From assembly GCF_020037125.1 (NCBI RefSeq), contig NZ_JAIQDG010000032.1, positions 1-64,000 on the forward strand: a stretch of 64,000 nucleotides of DNA. Reading direction: 5' to 3'. Both the position numbers and the translations under genes were made by a program. Origin of the DNA: Myxococcus sp. RHSTA-1-4. GTDB taxonomy: Bacteria > Myxococcota > Myxococcia > Myxococcales > Myxococcaceae. The notes under the pieces are model-generated. The model worked only from the letters and a program-made list of their open reading frames with translations. It searched no databases and had not been told where the DNA came from. Of the stretch, positions 27,369 to 37,635 are shown piece after piece; position 1 is the first letter of the stretch, and each line of letters starts with the position of its first letter.

Positions 27369-29609
27369 CTACCCAGCCCGGCGCCGCCGCTCCCGTTTAC
27401 GACCCGGCTCCGGTGGCGTCGGCTTGGGCACCTCTCGCAGCTCATCCGGCATGGGCAGTGACAGCGACGGGCGCGTGGCGGGGTAGGGCGTTCCGTCCAC
27501 GCTCGCCCCCTCCACGGGCTGCTCCGAAGGCAGGGCGGGGAGGCGAATCACGAATGACGACCCCTCGCTCACCTTGCTCTGCACGGAGATGCTCCCTCCG
27601 TGGTTCTTCACGATGCGCTGGCAGATGGCGAGCCCCAGCCCGGTGCCCTTCTGCTTCGTCGTGTAGAACGGCACGAAGATGTGCTGCTGCTGGTCCGACG
27701 GGATGCCCGGCCCCGTGTCGGACACGTGCACCTCCACGAACTCGCCGCCCGCGTTCCGGATCTCTCCGAACCGCTCCGGCTTGTCGGTGCGCACGGTGAT
27801 GCGCCCCTCCCGGCTCCCCAGCGCCTGCACCGCGTTCTGCACCAGGTTGATGAGCACCTGCTTGAGCTGCTCCGCGTCCCCGTCCACCCGGGGCAGGAGC
27901 AGGTCCAGCTCCACCGCCAGCGAGATGTTCGGGGGCACGTCGTTCTGGATGAGGCGCATGGTGCGCGTCACCACCTCGTTCAAATCCGTGGGCCCGAAGC
28001 TCTGCTTCAGCGGGCGCGCGTAGTCCAGGAACGCCGTCACCACGCCGTTGAGCCGGTTGACCTCCTCGACGATGACGTCCAGGAACTCGCCGTCCTCGCC
28101 CGGCAGCCGCTTCGGGTCCAGGCACTGCGCCGCGCCCTTGATGGCCCCCAGCGGGTTGCGAATCTCATGCGCCAGGCCCGCCGCCATCTCACCCAGCGCC
28201 GCCAGGCGATCCCGCTCGCGAATCTTCTCGTACAGCTTCGAGTTCTCCAGCACCGTCGCCAGCCGCTCGCCCACCTCCAGAATCAGGGCAATCTCGTCGG
28301 ACGCGTACGCCTCCGGCACCCGCTCGTCCCACAGGTTCAGGAACCCGATGACCCGGTCATTGCCCATCAGCGGCACGGTGATGCCCGCCTTCACCTGCAC
28401 CAGCGCCGCCCGCGTGTCGTTCAGGCGCTTCAGCTCGTCGCGGTAGCGCTTTCCCTCCACCACCTGCAGCCGCATCGTCGCGATGCGCCGCTCCACGTTC
28501 TCCCGCAGCACCGCCTTCTGCCCGCTGGCCGCCGCGAACAGCAGGCCTCGCGCCACCGCCGTGTCCAGGAACGGCACCGGATGCGGCCCCCGCGAGTCCA
28601 GCAGCCGGTACCCGGGCCGGTCCTCCGCCAGCAGGTACACCGACGCGTGTGTCACGCGCCCCGTCTCGTGCAGCGTGTCCAGCACCAGCCGCGCCAGCTC
28701 GGAGATTTCAATCACGTTCGCCATGCGCGCCCGCAGCGTGCCCAGCGAGTCCAGCAGCGCGAACCGCTCACGGAAGAAGATGCGCACCACCATCTCCTCC
28801 ACCTTCGCCCGCAGCGGGTCCAACAGAATCAGGATGACGAACGCCGCCACCACCGTGTTGAAGACGAACAGCCCCGTGTCCTCGTCCACCCACGCGGTGA
28901 GCACCGTGAAGACGGCCGCGAGGATGACGGCCAGCACCGTCTGCGAGGCAATCTTCCCCAGCAGCTCGTGCAGGTCCATCAGCCGCAGCCGCAGCAGCGT
29001 CTGCGCCAGGAAGAAGAGGTACAGGGTGGTGAAGACGGGCCCGAGCGTCGGAAACGGAATCCCGTAGCGGCTCAGGAAGTCGAGCGCGGAGAAGAGGATG
29101 GCCGCCCCCGCCCCGATGGCGAGGTAGGTCAGCCGGAGCTGTTCGATGCGCGACTCGGTCGTCCGAACTCGATGGACCAGCAACGAACCGCAGGTCAGCA
29201 GCGTGCCGAGCACCCACACCCCCATGGCCACCCGGGCCCACCCCTTGTCGGCCAGGGGGGTGACGGCCACGGCCAGCCCCAGCACGGCCGAGAGCAGGGC
29301 AAGCCGCCGGCCAAGCAGGTGGGTTCCCTTGCTGACACCCAGGAACTCCAGGAAGAAGGCCACGGCGGCCCCGGGCACCAGGGAGGCCAGGAGGATGGTG
29401 GTCCCCAGGGTGATGCGGGACGCCCACCCGTAATCCGCCGCCGGGAAGATGCTGTGGAAGAAGAGGGAGAGGTAGTACCCGGCCACCGTCAGGGCGAAGA
29501 CGGAGTAGAGCGTCAGCACCCTCGGCCGGCCGGCGCGCAGCAACATGGACACGCCCAACGCGAGCCCGATGATGGATGCCAGCAGAGCGCTTTGAGTCCG
29601 GATGTCCAT
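27369..29609 (-). CDS. Membrane sensor histidine kinase with GAF domain
   Basis: The 746-residue protein has about seven or eight hydrophobic segments in the first 270 residues, a GAF-like segment (about 290-450), and the two kinase domains. The H box is LAHEIRNPLG with His481. It is followed by an N box (LINLVQNAVQ), a G1 box (DTGPGIP), and a F/G2 region (PFYTTKQKGTGLGLA). The architecture resembles multi-membrane-segment kinases of the type used for intramembrane or ligand sensing. No response regulator is adjacent, so it is an orphan kinase. A TAGACT -10-like element lies only 12 nt upstream of the ATG (29622-29627 on the plus strand). The C-terminal 50 residues are Pro/Arg-rich. The neighbouring gene at 29714 is divergent. 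Confidence 0.92.
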   Translation of the reverse strand: MDIRTQSALLASIIGLALGVSMLLRAGRPRVLTLYSVFALTVAGYYLSLFFHSIFPAADYGWASRITLGTTILLASLVPGAAVAFFLEFLGVSKGTHLLGRRLALLSAVLGLAVAVTPLADKGWARVAMGVWVLGTLLTCGSLLVHRVRTTESRIEQLRLTYLAIGAGAAILFSALDFLSRYGIPFPTLGPVFTTLYLFFLAQTLLRLRLMDLHELLGKIASQTVLAVILAAVFTVLTAWVDEDTGLFVFNTVVAAFVILILLDPLRAKVEEMVVRIFFRERFALLDSLGTLRARMANVIEISELARLVLDTLHETGRVTHASVYLLAEDRPGYRLLDSRGPHPVPFLDTAVARGLLFAAASGQKAVLRENVERRIATMRLQVVEGKRYRDELKRLNDTRAALVQVKAGITVPLMGNDRVIGFLNLWDERVPEAYASDEIALILEVGERLATVLENSKLYEKIRERDRLAALGEMAAGLAHEIRNPLGAIKGAAQCLDPKRLPGEDGEFLDVIVEEVNRLNGVVTAFLDYARPLKQSFGPTDLNEVVTRTMRLIQNDVPPNISLAVELDLLLPRVDGDAEQLKQVLINLVQNAVQALGSREGRITVRTDKPERFGEIRNAGGEFVEVHVSDTGPGIPSDQQQHIFVPFYTTKQKGTGLGLAICQRIVKNHGGSISVQSKVSEGSSFVIRLPALPSEQPVEGASVDGTPYPATRPSLSLPMPDELREVPKPTPPEPGRKRERRRRAG

Positions 29610-29621
29610 ATGCGGGCGGAC

Positions 29622-29627
29622 AGTCTA
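29622..29627 (-). promoter_or_regulatory. Candidate -10 element of the histidine kinase gene
   Basis: On the minus strand this reads TAGACT and ends 12 nt before the ATG at 29609. A transcription start about 7 nt after it would leave a leader of only about five bases, so the mRNA would be nearly leaderless. The expected -35 position holds only a weak match. Confidence 0.35.
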
Positions 29628-29713
29628 ACCTGTGTCCACGGCCGGAAATTTTCCATGCAGTCCCGGTTGTCCTGTGTCGCGCCCGCGCGCATCTCTCAGG
29701 GTCGGCCCCGCGT

Positions 29714-32122
29714 ATGAAGCCCTTCCTTCCCAAGCTCGCCCTCCTCGCCTCCGCGCTGCTCCTGTCCGGACAGGCTCCCACTCCCCAGGGCTCCGCGTCC
29801 GAGCCGCCCGCGCCGGAGGCCTCGGAGGCCCCCGTCCAGCGCCCGGACAGCGCCCCGTCGGAAGCCCAGCTCTCGCCGCCTCCGGACTCGGAGAAGGCCC
29901 CGGTGCCTCCGGGCTACGTGGAGGTGCTCAACCCCGCGTTCCCCAACCCGGCCCCCCCGACGCCGGTGGTGCACCGCGGGCGCCGCTACGGGCTGGAGGA
30001 CATCACCCCGTACTTCTCGGAGGGGAAGAAGAAGGAGGCCCGCGAGGCCTTCGACCGCGGCCAGTACACCCGCGCCCGCGAGCTGCTGAAGGACGAGGGT
30101 GACAGCGCCCCGGTGCGCTACCTGCGCGCCCTGGCCGCCGTGCGAACCGGAGACGACGAGGCCGCCGCGAAGGAGTTCGCCGCGCTGGCGCCGGACTACC
30201 CCGCGCTGCGTGACAGGTGCCTCACCCACGCCGGCGTGGCCCTGGAGGGTCTGCGCCGCTTCGACGAGGCCGCCGAGCTGCTGTCTCAGGTGTCCCCGGA
30301 GTCCCGCCTGTACGTGGACGCGCGCCTGGGGCTGTCGCGCGTGCTGCGCAAGAAGAAGGACGCCGCGGGCGCCATGGCCGCGCTGGAGCCGCTCACCGGC
30401 CGCGCCGCGCCGAGCTGGGGCCGCAACGTGGGCGCCGAGGCGCTGATGGCCATCGCCGACATCGCCGCGGAGAAGAAGGACAAGGCCGCCGAGCGCGCCG
30501 CGCTGTGGCGCCTGTGGGCCGCGCACCCGCTGTCCCCCCTGGCGAAGCAGGCCGAGAAGCGCCTCAAGGGCCAGACGCCTCCGGCGGACGCCAGGGTGGG
30601 GCGGGGCGAGGCGCTGGTGGAGCTGCACCGCAACAAGCAGGGCCTGGCGGTGCTGGAGCCGCTCATGGGCCAGCTCCAGCTCCCGGACCCGCTGGCCTGC
30701 CGCGCGCACTTCGCCTACGGCAAGGGCCAGCGCAAGGAGCGCCAGCACACGCGCGCCATCCAGGTGCTGACGCCCGTGGTGGAGAAGTGCCAGGACCGCG
30801 ACCTGCTGGCGCGCGCGCTGTACGTGCTCGGCTCGTCGCGCTCCATCGTGGACCAGGCGCGCGGCACGGAGACGTACGAGCGGCTGGCCCGCGAGTTCCC
30901 CGACCACTCCTTCGCGGACGACGGCCTCTTCTACGCGGCGGACCTGTACCTCAAGACGGGCCGCCCCAAGGAGGCCATGGTCCAGCTCGACGCGCTGGCC
31001 CGCCTGTACCCGCAGGGGGACTTCCTCGGCGAGGCGCTCTTCAAGGCGTACTGGATTGCCCGCACCACCGGCGCGGAGGACTCGGGCCTGTCGTTCCTGG
31101 ACCGCATCGAGGCCCGGTTCGCCCAGGCGGACGAGAGCTACGACGTGGAGCGCGCGCGCTACTGGCGGGCCCGGACGATGCAGGACAAGGGCAACATCCA
31201 GGGCGCGGCGGAGCTGTTCGAGACGCTCGCGGTGGACCACCCGGCCACGTACTACGGGCTGATGGCGCGCTCGCAGCTCGCCAAGGTGGACCCGGCGCGC
31301 CTGGAGCGGGTCGCCCCTGAAATCTTCAAGGTGCCGGAGGCGGCCAGCCCCTGGCCGCTGTTCGCCGGCCCCATGGGCGAGGACCCGCACTTCCGCGCGG
31401 GCGTGGAGCTGTACCGCCTGGGCTTCAACGAGGCCGTCTCATCCGAGCTGCTCGCGGTGAACCGGACGAACCTCCCCGCGGAGTCCGTCCGCCTGCTGGT
31501 GCTCGTGCTGCACGAGGCGGGGGACGAGCGCTCCGCGCACGCGGTGGCGCGGCTGGCGCTGCGCAAGGACCTGAGCGGGCGCATCACCCCGCAGACGCGC
31601 GTGGTGTGGGAGGTGGCCTATCCCAACGCGTTCCGGGAGCTCATCGAGAAGCACACCGCGGACGCGGGCGTGGAGCCGGACCTGCTCCAGGCGCTGATGC
31701 GCGAGGAGAGCGCGCTGGACCCCAAGGCCCTGTCCTGGGCGGGCGCGCTGGGGCTCACGCAGCTCATGCCGTCCACGGCGAAGAGCGTGGCGCGCCAGCT
31801 GAACCTCAAGCGATTCAGCGTGGACCACCTGCTGCAGCCGGACCTCAACATCCGCCTGGGGGCGCACTACCTCGGCGGCCTCTTGAAGAAGTTCGACGGG
31901 CACACGCCGTACGCGGTGGGCAGCTACAACGCGGGCCCTGGCGCGGTGAACCGCTGGCGCTCGGAGCGGCCGGAGCTGCCGCTGGACGCCTGGGTGGAGG
32001 AAATCCCCATCTCCGAGACGCGCGGCTACATCAAGCGCGTGCTCCGCTCCTTCAACACGTACCAGCTCCTCTATGGCCGGGCCCCCAAGCTGCCCGTCCT
32101 GAAGAGTGCAGCCGCGAAGTAG
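29714..32122 (+). CDS. Soluble lytic murein transglycosylase with TPR-like repeats
   Basis: The chosen ATG at 29714 gives an 802-residue product beginning MKPFLPKLALLAS, a signal peptide; an in-frame ATG at 29576 lies before it and would bury the signal. A Pro/Ser-rich linker (about 20-75) is followed by many helical TPR-like repeats (about 95-600), which in Slt70-type enzymes form a ring. The C-terminal SLT domain (about 650-780) has the catalytic glutamate in MREESALDP (Glu665), then GALGLTQLMP, and AVGSYNAGPGAV. It cleaves peptidoglycan strands to 1,6-anhydromuropeptides in the periplasm. The length is greater than typical Slt70 proteins because of extra repeats. It is divergent from the histidine kinase gene. 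Confidence 0.9.
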   Translation: MKPFLPKLALLASALLLSGQAPTPQGSASEPPAPEASEAPVQRPDSAPSEAQLSPPPDSEKAPVPPGYVEVLNPAFPNPAPPTPVVHRGRRYGLEDITPYFSEGKKKEAREAFDRGQYTRARELLKDEGDSAPVRYLRALAAVRTGDDEAAAKEFAALAPDYPALRDRCLTHAGVALEGLRRFDEAAELLSQVSPESRLYVDARLGLSRVLRKKKDAAGAMAALEPLTGRAAPSWGRNVGAEALMAIADIAAEKKDKAAERAALWRLWAAHPLSPLAKQAEKRLKGQTPPADARVGRGEALVELHRNKQGLAVLEPLMGQLQLPDPLACRAHFAYGKGQRKERQHTRAIQVLTPVVEKCQDRDLLARALYVLGSSRSIVDQARGTETYERLAREFPDHSFADDGLFYAADLYLKTGRPKEAMVQLDALARLYPQGDFLGEALFKAYWIARTTGAEDSGLSFLDRIEARFAQADESYDVERARYWRARTMQDKGNIQGAAELFETLAVDHPATYYGLMARSQLAKVDPARLERVAPEIFKVPEAASPWPLFAGPMGEDPHFRAGVELYRLGFNEAVSSELLAVNRTNLPAESVRLLVLVLHEAGDERSAHAVARLALRKDLSGRITPQTRVVWEVAYPNAFRELIEKHTADAGVEPDLLQALMREESALDPKALSWAGALGLTQLMPSTAKSVARQLNLKRFSVDHLLQPDLNIRLGAHYLGGLLKKFDGHTPYAVGSYNAGPGAVNRWRSERPELPLDAWVEEIPISETRGYIKRVLRSFNTYQLLYGRAPKLPVLKSAAAK

Positions 32123-32166
32123 ATTTTCGCGGCAGCCGGAAAACGGGGGAAATTGTCCGGAATCGA

Positions 32167-32186
32167 ACGCAGAAGCTGCGTGTTTT
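32167..32186 (+). terminator. Short hairpin with T-run after the transglycosylase gene
   Basis: ACGCAG pairs perfectly with CTGCGT around an AAG loop (stems 32167-32172 and 32176-32181), followed by GTTTT. The six-pair stem is weak for a terminator, but its place 45 nt after the stop fits one. Confidence 0.35.
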
Positions 32187-32338
32187 ATCGACGTCCTGAC
32201 AAAAAAGGGCACCTGGGATGGTGTACCCCCCTATGCAACCGGATGGAAACGTGCCAAACGGCGGGGGCCTCACCTTTACCAGGGGTGGCATCCAGCTCAA
32301 TTCATGAAGCTGGGAAGAGAAAGAAGAAGAGAAGAGTA

Positions 32339-32542
32339 ATGGCGACTGGTACCGTGAAGTGGTTCAACGACGCGAAGGGCTTTGGGTTCATCACGCAGGA
32401 CGGCGGGGGCGAGGACCTCTTCTGCCACCACACTGCGATCCAGACCCAGGGCTTCCGCACCCTGCAGGAAGGCCAGAAGGTGGAGTTCGACGTGGCCCGG
32501 GGCCCCAAGGGTCTCCAGGCTCAGAACGTGCGCCCCATCTGA
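32339..32542 (+). CDS. CspA-family cold-shock protein
   Basis: This is a 67-residue single-domain protein. The ATG at 32339 lies after a purine-rich stretch (GAAGAGAAGAGTA). It has TGTVKWFNDAKGFGFI with RNP1 and EDLFCHH in the RNP2 position (usually VFVHH), and ends in FDVARGPKGLQAQNVRP. It binds single-stranded RNA or DNA as a chaperone. The 216 nt between the preceding stop and this start contain no gene; a long untranslated leader is usual for cold-inducible csp genes, though I cannot define a fold in this one. A strong terminator follows at 32580-32620. Confidence 0.95.
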   Translation: MATGTVKWFNDAKGFGFITQDGGGEDLFCHHTAIQTQGFRTLQEGQKVEFDVARGPKGLQAQNVRPI

Positions 32543-32550
32543 TGCCGCAC

Positions 32551-32574
32551 TGAGCGCGCCTCGTCGCGTTCAGT
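32551..32574 (+). terminator. Hairpin just after the cold-shock gene
   Basis: CTGAGCGCG (32551-32559) pairs with CGCGTTCAG (32566-32574) over nine positions with one G-T wobble and a six-base loop. It lies nine bases after the stop codon and just before the main terminator. It may protect the 3' end or be a first terminator without a T-run. Confidence 0.45.
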
Positions 32575-32579
32575 CATGA

Positions 32580-32620
32580 AGGCTCAGTCTCCTACCCGGA
32601 GGCTGGGCCTTTTCCTTTTT
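32580..32620 (+). terminator. Rho-independent terminator of the cold-shock gene
   Basis: The arms AGGCTCAGTCTCC (32580-32592) and GGAGGCTGGGCCT (32598-32610) pair over 13 positions with two wobbles, with a five-base loop. TTTCCTTTTT follows directly. This is the clearest intrinsic terminator in the window. Confidence 0.9.
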
Positions 32621-32646
32621 GTCACCTTCCCGTCCCGGCCCCCGGC

Positions 32647-32676
32647 TTGGCGCCCGGCGGGAGGTTCCCCTAGACT
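32647..32676 (+). promoter_or_regulatory. Candidate selA promoter
   Basis: TTGGCG (32647-32652) and TAGACT (32671-32676) are separated by 18 nt. The TAGACT element ends six bases before the selA GTG at 32683. Transcription would begin at or next to the start codon, so the transcript may be leaderless; no ribosome-binding site is visible. Confidence 0.5.
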
Positions 32677-32682
32677 CATGGT

Positions 32683-34076
<1,394 letters not shown>

Positions 34077-34080
<4 letters not shown>

Positions 34081-34670
34081 TCAACAGCGCCGTCCTCGTC
34101 CTCAACCGGTACTACCAGCCGGTGCACGTCACCTCGGTGAAGCGGGCGTTTTCGCTGCTGTACCAGGGCGTGGCCAAGGCCATCGACGCGCAGTACCGGC
34201 TCTATGAGTTCGACGACTGGGCGGCGCTGAGTGCGACCCAGGACTGCATCACCACCATCAACCGCACCATCCGCGTCCCCCGCGTGCTGGTGCTCAGCGC
34301 GTATGACCACCTGCCTCGCGGCCGGGTGCGCTTCTCCCGGCTCAACATCTACGCGCGTGACAACGACACCTGCCAGTACTGCGGCAAGAGTCTGCCCCGC
34401 AGCGAGCTGAACCTGGACCACGTCATGCCGCGCTCCCAGGGGGGCAAGACGACCTGGGAGAACGTCGTCTGCTCCTGTGTGCCCTGCAACCTGAAGAAGG
34501 GCGGGCGTACCCCCGAACAGGCGGACATGAGGCTGCTCAAGAAGCCCGTCCGCCCCCGCTGGACGCCCCTGTTCCGCGGTGCCACCCGCAAGGTGACGTA
34601 CCGGGAGTGGCTGCCCTTCCTACACCTTGCGGATGCCTCGTACTGGAACGTCGAACTTCTTGACGAATAG
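34077..34670 (+). CDS. HNH endonuclease family protein
   Basis: The 197-residue product contains an HNH fold: CQYCGKSL, LDHVMPRSQGG (Asp114-His115), TTWENVVCSCVPCNLKKG. The two CxxC pairs bind a structural zinc, and the His plus the downstream Asn and the final Asn-Lys region make the metal nuclease site. The N-terminal 85 residues (VLVLNRYYQPVHV...) are typical of a widespread family of stand-alone bacterial HNH proteins whose DNA role is not established. Its ATG overlaps the selA stop (ATGA), implying translational coupling with selA, although no functional link is obvious. Confidence 0.88.
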
Positions 34671-34837
34671 CGGACCCCCCCGGTTTTTTCTGACGGCTCC
34701 CTGACGATTTTCCGTGGCCGCTTCCCGGGGTGGCCGGGTCCACCCCAGCACGCGCGGGGTTTCCGCGCGCGCTCATATGCGGCCCGGTGCACCGCCCCCC
34801 GTCGCGGAAGGCGCCGGACCGGAAGGGGAGTTTCCGG

Positions 34838-36520
34838 ATGAAGGCGAACCGCTGGCTGGTGCTGGTGGGCATGGTCCTGGCCCTGGGGGTTGCAGGGTGC
34901 TCTGACGACAAGCCACCGGGAGGACCGCCCGGGGACACCACGGATGCCGGCCCTGGAGGCGAGGACTCCGGGACGCCGCCCCCGCCAGACGCGGGCCCGG
35001 GCTCCCAGTGCATCGAGGCGGGCGCGTCGTGCAGCGCCGAGGGCGCCGCGTGCTGTACGGGCATCTGTGGCGCGGACGGCCTGTGTCCGCAGCCGAGCGA
35101 GCAGTGCACGCCGGCCGGTGAGTCCTGCTCCAGCGGCATCGAGTGCTGCACCCAGAGTTGCCTGGGCGGGAAGTGCTCCACCCTGCAGTGCCACGACGTG
35201 GGCGGCAGCTGCTCCAACGCGGAGGAGTGCTGCACGAAGATCTGCGGCAGTGACGGCAAGTGCGCGGCGCTGCCCGCGGGCTCCACGTCCTGCAAGGTGC
35301 CGGGCCAGGCCTGCGCCGCGGACGGCGACTGCTGCTCCACCAACTGCCAGGCCGGCCTCTGCAAGCCGGCGTACTCGTGCCAGGCCAATGACGACATCTG
35401 CCTGAAGAACGAGGACTGCTGCGGCGGCGTGTGCTCGCAGAACGGTACTGGCACCCCGGGCCGCTGCGTGGTGGTGGGCGGCGCCGGCGGTGGCAACTGC
35501 GTTCAGGACGGCAACCCGTGCTCCGGCGCCAGCACCTGCTGCTCGCGCACCTGCGTGGACCTGGGCTATGGCGCCACGGTGTGCCAGCCGGTGAACGGCT
35601 GCCGCCCCACGGGCAACTACTGCACCAACGACGGCGCCTGCTGCGGCGGCGAGAAGCTCCAGAACGCGGTGGACTGCCGCGAGAACCGCTGCGACAACCC
35701 CAACGGCTGCAACCCGGTGGGCAACATCTGCGGCACCGGCATGCTCCCCGACGGCGGCATCATCGACGTGAACGCGCGCGAGGCCTGCTGCGACGGCCAG
35801 AAGTCCGTGTGCAAGGTGGACTCCTCCGGCGTGCCGCGCTGCTTCGGCGGCTGCCCCAACGGCCAGTGCCCCACCAACTGCCCCACCGGCTACACCGGCG
35901 AGGCGGGCTGCTGCATCGCCGCGGGCAACACCTGCCAGTTCAGCGACCAGTGCTGCAACGGCAACCGCTGCCTGCCCGGGGCGGATGGTGGTGCCTTCAC
36001 CTGCCAGGCGGCCCCCACCTGTGATCCGGTGGGCACCTCGTGCGACCCGGCCAACTCCGCGTGCTGCGCGGGCACCTCCTGCGTGTCCGTGGGCGAGCTG
36101 AGCTTCGCCTGCCGTCCTCCGGCCACCCCGGGTGGCGGCGCCGACGCTGGCACCGGCGGTACGGATGCTGGCACCGGCGGTACGGACGCGGGCACGGTCT
36201 GCTCGGCCAACGGGCAGAGCTGCTCCACGGGCGCGGGCTGCTGCTCGGGCATCTGCACCAGCGGCACCTGCCAGGCGCCGCAGGCGTGCCAGCCGCAGGG
36301 CACGGCCTGCACCTCGGCCGCGGATTGCTGCTCGGGCCTGGGCTGCCGCATCCCGGGTGGGAGCACCGTGGGCACCTGCGAGGCCGGGTCTACCTGCTCG
36401 GCCGCCGGCCAGGCGTGCTCGACCAGCAGCCCGTGCTGCACCGGCCTGTCGTGCGAGACGGCCACGGGCAACGCCTGCACGGGCTCCGAGCCCTGCACCT
36501 GCGCCGTGATCATCCGGTGA
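34838..36520 (+). CDS. Cysteine-rich lipoprotein with tandem knottin-like repeats
   Basis: The 560-residue product starts at an ATG after GGAAGGGGAG. A lipobox VAGC follows a short signal. After an acidic Pro/Gly/Asp linker the rest consists of about 13 units of 35-45 residues with the spacing C-x6-C-x5-6-CC-x3-4-C-x4-8-C (for example SCSSGIECCTQSCLGGKC). Fourteen CC pairs can be counted. This is the cysteine order of inhibitor-cystine-knot (knottin) domains, and each unit could form three disulfides. Around residue 435 a Gly/Thr/Asp linker is repeated three times (TDAGTGG). The ORF has no catalytic motif. It is probably a surface-exposed, protease-resistant scaffold or adhesin; that is inference from the disulfide pattern. 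Confidence 0.82.
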   Translation: MKANRWLVLVGMVLALGVAGCSDDKPPGGPPGDTTDAGPGGEDSGTPPPPDAGPGSQCIEAGASCSAEGAACCTGICGADGLCPQPSEQCTPAGESCSSGIECCTQSCLGGKCSTLQCHDVGGSCSNAEECCTKICGSDGKCAALPAGSTSCKVPGQACAADGDCCSTNCQAGLCKPAYSCQANDDICLKNEDCCGGVCSQNGTGTPGRCVVVGGAGGGNCVQDGNPCSGASTCCSRTCVDLGYGATVCQPVNGCRPTGNYCTNDGACCGGEKLQNAVDCRENRCDNPNGCNPVGNICGTGMLPDGGIIDVNAREACCDGQKSVCKVDSSGVPRCFGGCPNGQCPTNCPTGYTGEAGCCIAAGNTCQFSDQCCNGNRCLPGADGGAFTCQAAPTCDPVGTSCDPANSACCAGTSCVSVGELSFACRPPATPGGGADAGTGGTDAGTGGTDAGTVCSANGQSCSTGAGCCSGICTSGTCQAPQACQPQGTACTSAADCCSGLGCRIPGGSTVGTCEAGSTCSAAGQACSTSSPCCTGLSCETATGNACTGSEPCTCAVIIR

Positions 36521-36579
36521 CAGGCAGCTGACGGACGGGGACTGGCGGGGAGTCGACTCGGGCGGTAGGACGGGCTTTG

Positions 36580-37635
36580 ATGGGAGCTCCATTGAAGCCC
36601 GCCCCACTGTCCCCCATGTCCGAACCCTCGCGAGCTCCCCTGGCCGAAGCCCGAGCCATGGCCCCCACGGCTTCGGTTCCGGCGGTCTCCGGACCGCCGG
36701 GGCTGTCCCGTCGTCCCCGCCCGCGGCGCATCATCGCGGTGGGCGGCGGCAAGGGCGGCATCGGCAAGTCCATGGTGTCCGCCAACCTCGGCGTCGCGCT
36801 CGCACAGGCGGGGCTGAACGTGCTGCTGGTGGACGCGGACCTCGGTGGCGCCAACCTGCACACGTGCCTGGGGGTGGGGCAGCCCTCGGCCACGCTGTCC
36901 GACTTCCTGCGGAAGAACAAGGCGCAGCTCGACGAGGTCATCATCCCCACGGGCGTGCCCCGGCTGTCGCTGATCGCCGGCGCGCAGGACGCGCTGGACG
37001 CCGCCAACCTCAAGTACGCGCAGAAGCAGAAGCTGCTGAAGACGCTGATGGGCGCCTCGGCGGACTACCTCATCCTGGACCTGGGCGCGGGCACCAGCTT
37101 CAACACCATCGACTTCTTCATCCTCGCGGACCACGGCGTGCTGGTGGTGCTGCCCGAGCCCACGTCGGTGGAGAACGCCTACCGCTTCGCGAAGGCGGCC
37201 TTCTTCCGGCGGCTCCAGCAGGTGGAGTCGCAGTACGGCATCGAGGACATCGTCGAGAGCGCGCTCACCACCCGCGAGGGCTCGCTGCGCACGCTGCACG
37301 ACGTGCTGGCGCAGGCGCGGCGCAAGGACCCCGCGAGCGCGGAGCGGCTGGAGCGCGAGCTGGCCTCCTTCCGCATCCGGCTGGTGGTGAATCAAGCGCG
37401 CACCGACGCGGACCTCAACGTGGGCGCGGCCGTCGCCTCCGCGTGGAAGAAGTTCTTCGGCATCGAGATGGATGACCTGGGGGCCATCCGCTACGACGAC
37501 GAGGCCTGGCGCTCGGTGCGCAAGCGCCGGCCCGTCCTCATCGAGCGGCCCGACTCCCCGGCGTCCACGGCCATCCAGCGAATCGCAGCCCGCCTCCTCG
37601 CCCTCGACGGCACCACTGATCCTTCTTCGCCATGA
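36580..37635 (+). CDS. MinD/ParA-family ATPase
   Basis: The ATG at 36580 gives a 351-residue protein; a TTG one codon earlier is possible. The first 45 residues are Pro/Ala-rich. A deviant Walker A motif GGGKGGIGKS has the two lysines (Lys58, Lys63) typical of MinD/ParA/FlhG ATPases. It is followed by VDADLGGANLHTCLG (switch I) and LDLGAGTS (switch II, in which the usual ...DxxxG pattern is kept). Such ATPases dimerise with ATP and position other structures in the cell. Its stop overlaps the start of the next gene by 4 nt, so the HTH/J-like protein is a likely partner. No flagellar genes are nearby, which argues against FlhG. Confidence 0.88.
   Translation: MGAPLKPAPLSPMSEPSRAPLAEARAMAPTASVPAVSGPPGLSRRPRPRRIIAVGGGKGGIGKSMVSANLGVALAQAGLNVLLVDADLGGANLHTCLGVGQPSATLSDFLRKNKAQLDEVIIPTGVPRLSLIAGAQDALDAANLKYAQKQKLLKTLMGASADYLILDLGAGTSFNTIDFFILADHGVLVVLPEPTSVENAYRFAKAAFFRRLQQVESQYGIEDIVESALTTREGSLRTLHDVLAQARRKDPASAERLERELASFRIRLVVNQARTDADLNVGAAVASAWKKFFGIEMDDLGAIRYDDEAWRSVRKRRPVLIERPDSPASTAIQRIAARLLALDGTTDPSSP

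Noticed and set aside
36140..36190. Short direct repeats (GGCACCGGCGGTACGG) that could suggest a CRISPR-like or minisatellite array.
   Set aside because: They encode a Gly/Thr/Asp linker in frame within the Cys-rich lipoprotein and have no spacers.
36580..37635. Assignment as FlhG or PomZ.
   Set aside because: No flagellar genes nearby and no PomX/PomY-like neighbours; only the family-level call is supported.
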